From: JBOFFC01 sp051648405
Lineage (GTDB): Bacteria; Planctomycetota; Planctomycetia; Pirellulales; Lacipirellulaceae
Assembly (NCBI GenBank): GCA_051648405.1
Contig: JBOFFC010000146.1
Coordinates: forward strand, 1-64,000
DNA: 64,000 nt
Direction of reading: 5' to 3'
This document shows positions 58,648 through 64,000 of this stretch, one piece after another. Positions within the stretch are counted from its first letter, which is position 1. Each line of letters begins with the position of its first letter. The notes under the pieces were generated by a model. That model searched no databases. It saw nothing but the letters and a program-made list of their open reading frames with translations, and was not told the DNA's origin. Made by a program: the position numbers and the translations under genes.

Positions 58648-60312
58648 ATGGACTTCGTCAACCAAACCATCGCCCAGCTACGCGACTTGTTCGCGTCGAT
58701 GTCGCCGGGGGCGCGCGTCACGGCCGGGCTGTTGCTCGCGGTCGTCGTGGCGAGCTGCGGCTTCCTGTTTCAGCAGGCAGCCTCGGGGGCTGATGAGTTC
58801 TTGTTCGGGGCCGAGCCCCTGGCGGCGAGCCAGATCGCCCGCATGGAGGGGGCGATGGCCAAGGCGGGGCTCAGCGAGTTCGTCACCGAGGGAAACCACA
58901 TCCGAGTGCCGCGGGCCAAGAAGGCCGAGTACATCGCCGCGATCGCCGACGCCGGCGAGCTCCCCCCCGACTATCACCGCATGATGGCCGATGCGATCGA
59001 CGGCGGCAGCGTGTTCGACAGCCGCGACGTAAAGCGCCAGCGCATCAAGGCGGCCCGCGAAAAGCAGTTGTCGCACGTCATCGGCCTGATGCCGTGGGTC
59101 GATCAGGCGATCGTCATCTACGACGACCGCGAGGAATCGGGCCTCAAGGCAACCCGCAGCGCGTCGGCCGCCGTCAGCGTGCTGCCGAAGGCGGGGGAGG
59201 TCCTCGACTCCCGCCGGGTGCGGAACCTGCGCGACTTCGTCGCCCGCTCGTGCAACATGCTTGACGACGAGGTGTCCGTCACAAACCTCGGCAACGACGC
59301 GATGGTCGGGTCCGACGGCGTAGGGGCCGAGGACTTCGACCACCCGTATTACGCCACCAAGGCGAAGATCGAGCGCAAGCTCCGCGGCGAGTTGATCGAC
59401 CACCTGAGCTACATCCCGGGCGTCCGGGTCCAGGTGAAGGCGTCGCTCGACAACACGCGTCAGAAGACGACCGTTCAGGTCAAGCCGGAAGAGAAGACCG
59501 CCGAACTCAGCAGCACGACGCGCGACGAGACGGTCGAACGCGTCACCGGCGGAGGCGGGGGTCAGATCGGCCTCGAGGCCCAAGGCCCGAACCGCGAGGG
59601 CCGCGACGACACGGTCGCCAAGCAGGAGCAGGACAAGACGTCGCGCAACGACGAGTCCCGCGACTTCGTCGTCGGCTCCTCGACCACCCAGACGGCCGAA
59701 TGGGATTCGACCCTCAAGGAGGCCGAGGCGAGCATCGCGGTCCCTCGTTCGTACGTGGCGTCGGTGTTCCGCGAGCGGGCTCGCGAAGCCGGCAAGGACG
59801 CGCCGAAGGAGATCAACCCCGACGAGCTCGCGCAGCTCGAAGGGGAAGTCAAGCTGTCAATCGAGAACCTCGTCCAGCCGCTGCTGCCGAAGCTCGCGCT
59901 CGGCGAGAACGAGTTCAAGCAGGTGAAGGTCGAGTTCTACTACGACCTGCCCCGCGCGACGCTCCCCGAGCCGTCGGTCGCCTCGACGGCGTTCGGTTGG
60001 GCATCCGACAACGCGTCGAGTATCGCGATGGGGGGTTTCGCGCTGGTGAGCCTTGTCATGCTCCGGTCGATGGCGTCGGGAGGAGCGGCGGCGCGTCTCG
60101 GCCCGGCAAACGCCCCGACGCTGCGACTCGAGACCGGGAGCGATCACGCTGACGGGGTGGCAGCGGCGGATGGCGACGATCTCGGCGCCGCGCGGCCCAA
60201 GTTGAAGCTGAAGCGCGGTGATTCGCTGAAAGACGACCTTACCGAGATGGTGACAACCGATCCCGACGCGGCGGCCGCGATCCTCCGTAGTTGGATCCAG
60301 AACGCTGGTTAA
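58648..60312 (+). CDS. fliF: Flagellar MS-ring protein FliF
   Basis: FliF builds the MS ring in the inner membrane. The 554-residue protein has a first membrane segment (about 23-44) and the ring-building motifs (FLFGAEPLAASQIARMEGAM; KQRIKAAREKQLSHVIGLMP is diagnostic in part). A second membrane segment is near 453-472, followed by a cytoplasmic tail whose last residues (DPDAAAAILRSWIQNAG) bind FliG. A Gly-rich and charged region (about 295-350) occupies the family's variable part. The length matches. A 110-base spacer after fliE holds no clear promoter. Confidence 0.94.
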   Translation: MDFVNQTIAQLRDLFASMSPGARVTAGLLLAVVVASCGFLFQQAASGADEFLFGAEPLAASQIARMEGAMAKAGLSEFVTEGNHIRVPRAKKAEYIAAIADAGELPPDYHRMMADAIDGGSVFDSRDVKRQRIKAAREKQLSHVIGLMPWVDQAIVIYDDREESGLKATRSASAAVSVLPKAGEVLDSRRVRNLRDFVARSCNMLDDEVSVTNLGNDAMVGSDGVGAEDFDHPYYATKAKIERKLRGELIDHLSYIPGVRVQVKASLDNTRQKTTVQVKPEEKTAELSSTTRDETVERVTGGGGGQIGLEAQGPNREGRDDTVAKQEQDKTSRNDESRDFVVGSSTTQTAEWDSTLKEAEASIAVPRSYVASVFRERAREAGKDAPKEINPDELAQLEGEVKLSIENLVQPLLPKLALGENEFKQVKVEFYYDLPRATLPEPSVASTAFGWASDNASSIAMGGFALVSLVMLRSMASGGAAARLGPANAPTLRLETGSDHADGVAAADGDDLGAARPKLKLKRGDSLKDDLTEMVTTDPDAAAAILRSWIQNAG

Positions 60313-60330
60313 CCCGACGCCACAGCGTCG

Positions 60331-61455
60331 ATGGCCGCTACCACATCGCACGGACGCGAAGTGAACGAAACGACCGACAACTCGCTGCGCAAGGCCGCCG
60401 TGTTCGTGAGGACCCTTGCGCCGGAAGCAGCCGTCGCGCTGCTCTCGCGGCTTTCCACGGAGGAAGCGTCGCGGCTGCGCGCGGCGATCGCCGCCCTCGG
60501 CGACGTCGATGCGGGAGAGCGATCGAGCGTCGCGCACGAGGCCCTGGGTCGATCGACCAAGCGCCTGGAAGTGAGAACCAGCGGCGTCGAGCTGTTGCTC
60601 GGTGGGGATCACGCGGAAACGCTGATCTCTCAACGCGAGGCGCCTCGGCGTCCTGACCCACAGCAGCCCGCAGCCCCGAGCGACTGGTTCACGGCCCTAA
60701 GCGACGCCGACGCCGAGGCGGTTGCAGCGTACCTCCGCAACGAACAACCCCGCGCCGTGGCGCTGGTCCTGTCGCAGGTCGCCCCGTCGCTAGGCGCCGC
60801 GGTGCTCGGCCGCTTCAGCGACGAAGAGCAAGCGACGATCCTCGATCAGTTGGCGACGCTCGGCGACGCCGACCCCTCGACCGTCAACGTGATCGCCTCG
60901 GGACTAGCCGAGTGGGTGCGCGCTCAGCACGTTGCCCGCCGCCGAAAGGGGGACCGACTCGCGAGCGTTCAGGCGATCCTCGCGGCGGTCCCCGACGAGC
61001 AGCGTGAGCGACTCGCCCGCGAGCTCAGCAAGACGCACGCCGGGATGGTCGCGCCCGAACCACCGGCGACGGAGACGCGCGGCGCTCTGGAACCCGTCGC
61101 CGACGGCCCGAGCGACGTCGAAGCGGTCGAGCCGGCGCCGATCGCCGGCCACCCGACGCTCGCCTACGACGAACTCGAGCGGCTCGACGGCCGCGCGATC
61201 GCCATGGCCTTGGGGGCCCTCGACCCACGAACGGCCGTGCTGTCGCTCACGGCCGCGAGCGACGGGCTGATGGCCCGCGTCGAGTCGCGGCTGACGCGAC
61301 GCGCCGTGCGCGAGCTGCGGCGGCGGATCATGACCCTACACCAGACGAGCCTCGACGAGATCGACCGCGCGCAGCACGCGCTCGCCGCGGCCGCGTCGCA
61401 GATCGTCCACCACCGGCACGCCGCCCGGTTTCCCTCCCGATCTCCCGCAGCCTAG
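60331..61455 (+). CDS. fliG: Flagellar motor switch protein FliG with unusual torque helix
   Basis: FliG is the rotor protein that contacts the stator. The 374-residue protein is longer than usual (about 335) because of a linker at about 235-275. The N-terminal domain (KAAVFVRTLAPEAAVALLSR) binds FliF. The middle domain has RNEQPRAVALVLSQV in place of the EHPQ motif. The C-terminal domain ends in ESRLTRRAVRELRRRIMTLH. Aligned by eye to E. coli, Arg281 is kept (Arg324), but Asp288 and Asp289 are replaced by Arg331 and Arg332, and Lys264 by a threonine. The charges that normally face MotA are thus reversed or lost. A GTG at 60361 is an alternative start. Confidence 0.88.
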   Translation: MAATTSHGREVNETTDNSLRKAAVFVRTLAPEAAVALLSRLSTEEASRLRAAIAALGDVDAGERSSVAHEALGRSTKRLEVRTSGVELLLGGDHAETLISQREAPRRPDPQQPAAPSDWFTALSDADAEAVAAYLRNEQPRAVALVLSQVAPSLGAAVLGRFSDEEQATILDQLATLGDADPSTVNVIASGLAEWVRAQHVARRRKGDRLASVQAILAAVPDEQRERLARELSKTHAGMVAPEPPATETRGALEPVADGPSDVEAVEPAPIAGHPTLAYDELERLDGRAIAMALGALDPRTAVLSLTAASDGLMARVESRLTRRAVRELRRRIMTLHQTSLDEIDRAQHALAAAASQIVHHRHAARFPSRSPAA

Positions 61456-61470
61456 AGCCGGGAGAACCCG

Positions 61471-62139
61471 ATGGCCACGATCATCCGCAAGCACGCGAGC
61501 GAGGCGCCGGCCGGCGAAGCGGTCCGTCCCGTGACGTTCGCGTTCCACAACATCGAGGAGCGAGGAGCCGCCTACGTCCGCTCGGTGCGCGAGCAGGCGG
61601 CCAAGGCGGTCCAGGACGCGAACGCCGAAGCCGAAGCGGTCCGCTCGCGCGCCGAAGCAGCCGGCCGCCGCGCCGCCGAGGCGGCGATCGGCGAACTACT
61701 CGACAACCGTCTCGGAGAGTTGCTCGCGACGCTCCGCCCGGCGCTCGACGGCGTGGTGGCAAAGATCGAGACCGCCCGGGGCGAATGGCTCGACCACTGG
61801 CAGCACGCCACGCTGGACTTGGCCGTCGCGATCGCCGAGCGGATCGTCCGCCGCGAGCTCGAGCGCGAGCCCGAGCTCACGCTCACCTGGGTCCGCGAAG
61901 CGCTCGAGCTGGCGGCGGGATCGAGCGAAGCGTCGATCCTGTTGAACCCACTCGACTACGAGCACCTCAAGAACCACGTCGCGCTGCTGGCGACCAGCGT
62001 AGCGCGGATCGCGAACCCGACCGTTGCCCCCGACGAGTCGGTCAGTCCCGGCGGGTGCGTCGTCCGCACGAAGCACGGGTTGATCGACGCCCGCCTCGAA
62101 ACGCAGCTCGCTCAACTCGCCGACGAGCTCAACGGATGA
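61471..62139 (+). CDS. fliH: Flagellar export ATPase regulator FliH
   Basis: A 222-residue helical protein with an alanine-rich coiled-coil (VREQAAKAVQDANAEAEAVR) and the V-ATPase E-subunit-like C-terminus typical of FliH (LDLAVAIAERIVRRELEREP, LLNPLDYEHL, SVSPGGCVVRTKHGLIDARL). FliH holds FliI at the export gate and restrains its ATPase. GGGAG precedes the start at 61471. Its stop overlaps the fliI start (ATGA), so the two are coupled. Confidence 0.88.
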   Translation: MATIIRKHASEAPAGEAVRPVTFAFHNIEERGAAYVRSVREQAAKAVQDANAEAEAVRSRAEAAGRRAAEAAIGELLDNRLGELLATLRPALDGVVAKIETARGEWLDHWQHATLDLAVAIAERIVRRELEREPELTLTWVREALELAAGSSEASILLNPLDYEHLKNHVALLATSVARIANPTVAPDESVSPGGCVVRTKHGLIDARLETQLAQLADELNG

Positions 62140-63515
62140 CTTCCCCCCTCGCCATCGCCGACCCCCGCGAGCGCGCCACCTTCGTCGCGCGGCTGGCCGC
62201 TGCGCAGCCCGCACGGCTGTTGGGGAGCGTCGTCGAGACGACAGGCCTGCTCGCCACCGTCGCCGACTTCCCTGCGCCGATCGGGTCGCTGGCGCGGATC
62301 GAGCTGGCGGGGGACTCGATCGACGCCGAGGTGGTAGGCTTCCGCGGCCGATTGACGATGGTTTCGCCGTTCGGCAGCTTGCTCGGCGTTCGCCCGGGCG
62401 CGCGGGTGCGGCTTGTTCGTTCCACGCGGACGATCCGCGTCGGGCCGGAGCTGCTCGGCCGCGTGGTCGATGCGCACGGGGAGCCGATCGACGGCCTCCC
62501 TCGCCCCACGCTCACCGAGCGGGCGCCGCTTGAGTGTGCTCCCCCGAGGGCGGTCGAGCGGCCGCCGATCGACGCCGAGCTCACGACCGGCGTCCGCGCG
62601 ATCGATGGCATGCTCGCCTGCGGTCGCGGCCAACGTTTGGGGATCTTCGCCGGCTCCGGAGTCGGCAAGAGCACGCTGCTGGGGATGATGACGCGCTACA
62701 CGTCGGCCGATGTCGTGGTCGTAGGGCTCGTCGGCGAACGGGGCCGCGAAGTCAACGAGTTTCTGCTGCGCGACCTCGGCGCCAAAGGCCTATCTCGGGC
62801 CGTGGTCGTCGTGGCGACGAGCGACGAGCCGGCGCTGGTCCGCCTCCAAGCCGCATCGACCGCAACCGCCATCGCCGAGCACTTCCGCGACCGCGGCCTC
62901 GACGTGCTGCTACTCATCGACTCGGTGACGCGCACCGCGCTGGCGAGCCGCGAGCTGGGCCTCGCGGCGGGCGAACCGCCAACAACCCGTGGGTTCCCCC
63001 CCTCGACGTTCGCGCTGCTGCCACGCCTCGTCGAGCGCGCCGGTCGGTCGAAGCTCGGAAGCATCACCGCCTTCTACTCGGTCCTCGTCGAGGGGGACGA
63101 CCCCAACGAGCCGATCGCCGACACGATGCGCGGGTTGCTCGACGGGCACATCTGGCTCAGCCGCAAGCTCGCGGCCCGCGGCCAGTTCCCGGCGATCGAC
63201 GTCGGCGACAGCATCAGCCGCCTGATGTCGGAAGTCGCACCCCCCGAGCAGCGCACCGCGGCGCAGATGGTCCGGCGGCTGATCGCGACGCTCGCTGAGA
63301 ACGAGGACCTGATCTCGATCGGCGCGTACCGACGCGGGGCGAACCCGGTGATTGACGCGGCGATCGAGTTCCGCGGCGAGATCGAGGCGTTCCTCCGACA
63401 GTCGGTCGATGAGCGCGCCGACCTCAACGCGACACGCAAGCAGCTCACCGCGCTCGCCGATAAGGCCGCGGCGCGCATCGAACGCCCCACGCCACCGAAT
63501 CAACTCCAACGCTAA
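62136..63515 (+). CDS. fliI: Flagellar export ATPase FliI
   Basis: FliI is the ATPase of the flagellar type III export apparatus. The 459-residue protein has an N-terminal beta-barrel domain and the P-loop FAGSGVGKST (171-180), then VVGLVGERGREVNEFLLRDL, LLLIDSVTRTALASRELG and AGEPPTTRGFPPSTFALLPR, all characteristic of the F1-beta-like family. ISIGAYRRGANPVID is near the end. Length and motifs agree with the family. It starts within the fliH stop and is followed by fliJ after 23 bases. Confidence 0.96.
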   Translation: MTSPLAIADPRERATFVARLAAAQPARLLGSVVETTGLLATVADFPAPIGSLARIELAGDSIDAEVVGFRGRLTMVSPFGSLLGVRPGARVRLVRSTRTIRVGPELLGRVVDAHGEPIDGLPRPTLTERAPLECAPPRAVERPPIDAELTTGVRAIDGMLACGRGQRLGIFAGSGVGKSTLLGMMTRYTSADVVVVGLVGERGREVNEFLLRDLGAKGLSRAVVVVATSDEPALVRLQAASTATAIAEHFRDRGLDVLLLIDSVTRTALASRELGLAAGEPPTTRGFPPSTFALLPRLVERAGRSKLGSITAFYSVLVEGDDPNEPIADTMRGLLDGHIWLSRKLAARGQFPAIDVGDSISRLMSEVAPPEQRTAAQMVRRLIATLAENEDLISIGAYRRGANPVIDAAIEFRGEIEAFLRQSVDERADLNATRKQLTALADKAAARIERPTPPNQLQR

Positions 63516-63538
63516 CCCCGAAGTCTTGCTGAGCAGCA

Positions 63539-64000
63539 ATGGCCCGTTTCGAGTTCCGCCTGAAGACCGTCGCCCGCCTCCGAGAGGCTGCTCGCGACGC
63601 CGCGCGCCAGCGCGTCGCCGAGGCGAGCCGCGCGCTAGAGCTGCTGCGCGAGCAGCGACGGACTCTCGAAGGCCAGCTCGACGCGCTCGTCGCGGACCGC
63701 CGCCGCGCCACCTGTGGCGAGTCGATGGACGTGCCGCTGATCGCGGCAGCGCAGCGGTACGAGATCGCTGTCCGGGCGCAGCAGAGCAAGATCGACGAGG
63801 ACGCGCGGGCCGTCGAGGCCGAGCTCGAACGACGCCGCGAGGCGCTGGTTGCGGCCGAGCGGGATGTCCGCGGGATGGAGAAGCTGGAGGACCGGCTCCG
63901 CGAGCGGCACGCCGAAGAAGAGCAGCGGCGCGAGGATCGAATCCTCGATGACTTCGCAGTCATGAGGCACAAGCCTCGATCGGCGCCGACGACGCAAGAA
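63539..64000 (+). CDS. fliJ: FliJ-like export protein (3' end cut by the window)
   Basis: An open frame from the ATG at 63539 runs to the end of the window without a stop (154 codons visible). It encodes a highly charged, continuous alpha-helical protein: MARFEFRLKTVARLREAARD at the start, then Ala/Arg/Glu heptads, consistent with the two-helix coiled coil of FliJ, which escorts export substrates and stimulates FliI. Position directly after fliI is the main support. FliJ is normally about 150 residues, so most of the gene is present. Confidence 0.85.
   Translation, partial: MARFEFRLKTVARLREAARDAARQRVAEASRALELLREQRRTLEGQLDALVADRRRATCGESMDVPLIAAAQRYEIAVRAQQSKIDEDARAVEAELERRREALVAAERDVRGMEKLEDRLRERHAEEEQRREDRILDDFAVMRHKPRSAPTTQE

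Overview
The window is GC-rich, densely coded chromosomal DNA that looks like a member of the Planctomycetota, most likely order Pirellulales (a Lacipirellulaceae-type genome is my best guess). The evidence is the combination of a lipid A gene (lpxK), several secreted proteins ending in PEP-CTERM sorting tails with dockerin repeats of the GDFNGDG...NAADYTVWRDG type, a C30-type carotenoid cluster, a type III polyketide synthase operon, giant hypothetical membrane proteins, many starts without a Shine-Dalgarno sequence, and intergenic palindromic repeats. No rRNA, CRISPR array, integrase, prophage or complete insertion sequence was seen. One tRNA (Pro, CGG) is present.

Layout. (1) 1-9.2 kb: housekeeping and envelope genes. 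These are a truncated acyl-CoA dehydrogenase, cysC, a small BON-domain protein, lpxK, a 1187-residue membrane protein with a collagen-like stretch, an orphan dockerin/PEP-CTERM fragment, and nadB. (2) 9.4-15.4 kb: a gliding-type ABC system made of an ATPase, a fused GldF-GldG-like permease/substrate-domain protein and a DUF4340 protein. (3) 15.4-19.4 kb: a DUF971 protein, a PaaK-type adenylate-forming ligase in an operon with an FHA-GAF-sigma54 activator, and tRNA-Pro. (4) 19.5-26 kb: a MOT1-type anion transporter embedded between repeats, then four exported proteins: a choloylglycine-hydrolase-like protein, a CBM48/esterase/dockerin protein, a CHRD protein and a metallophosphoesterase. (5) 26.1-29.5 kb: an IS66-like scrap and a minus-strand operon of methyltransferase, FAD oxidoreductase and type III PKS. 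(6) 29.6-37.3 kb: a plus-strand carotenoid operon with two CrtN/CrtP-type desaturases, a squalene/phytoene synthase-type enzyme, an aldehyde dehydrogenase, an acyltransferase and a glycosyltransferase. This is the gene set expected for a glycosylated and acylated C30 carotenoid acid. (7) 37.4-43.8 kb: an ABC exporter pair, a PEP-CTERM protein, an ECF sigma factor, hisA and a TerC-family protein. (8) 43.9-64 kb: flagellar genes in two blocks. The minus block is flhA-flhF-flhG-orf-fliA. The plus block is a TPR protein, a FlgN-like chaperone, a FleS/FleR-like two-component pair, flgB-flgC-fliE-fliF-fliG-fliH-fliI and a truncated fliJ. mdh and a degenerate esterase-like gene lie between the blocks.

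How the parts work together. The flagellar genes form a self-contained early module. A NtrC-type activator with an intact GAFTGA motif and its kinase sit directly upstream of a near-consensus -24/-12 promoter ahead of flgB, so the pair probably switches on the basal-body operon through sigma54. FliA would serve later genes outside the window. Two features of this flagellum are atypical: FlhG lacks the P-loop lysine, and FliG has arginines where the torque-helix aspartates normally are. The carotenoid and PKS operons diverge from a common 170-base region and could both supply membrane-associated lipids.

The best non-gene structure is a set of intergenic repeats: an AAGCTnGACAGGAT family, a palindromic ACCACAGATGAACACGGATGAACGCAGAT family, a TGACCAG tandem array with TTGGTCATTGGTGC copies, and an AATTCGGAG palindrome. 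In three places they run into coding sequence or supply stop or start codons. I found no convincing completely new system. The strongest candidates for follow-up are the repeat-driven gene boundaries, the altered FliG/FlhG pair, the PKS operon and the catalytically empty esterase.
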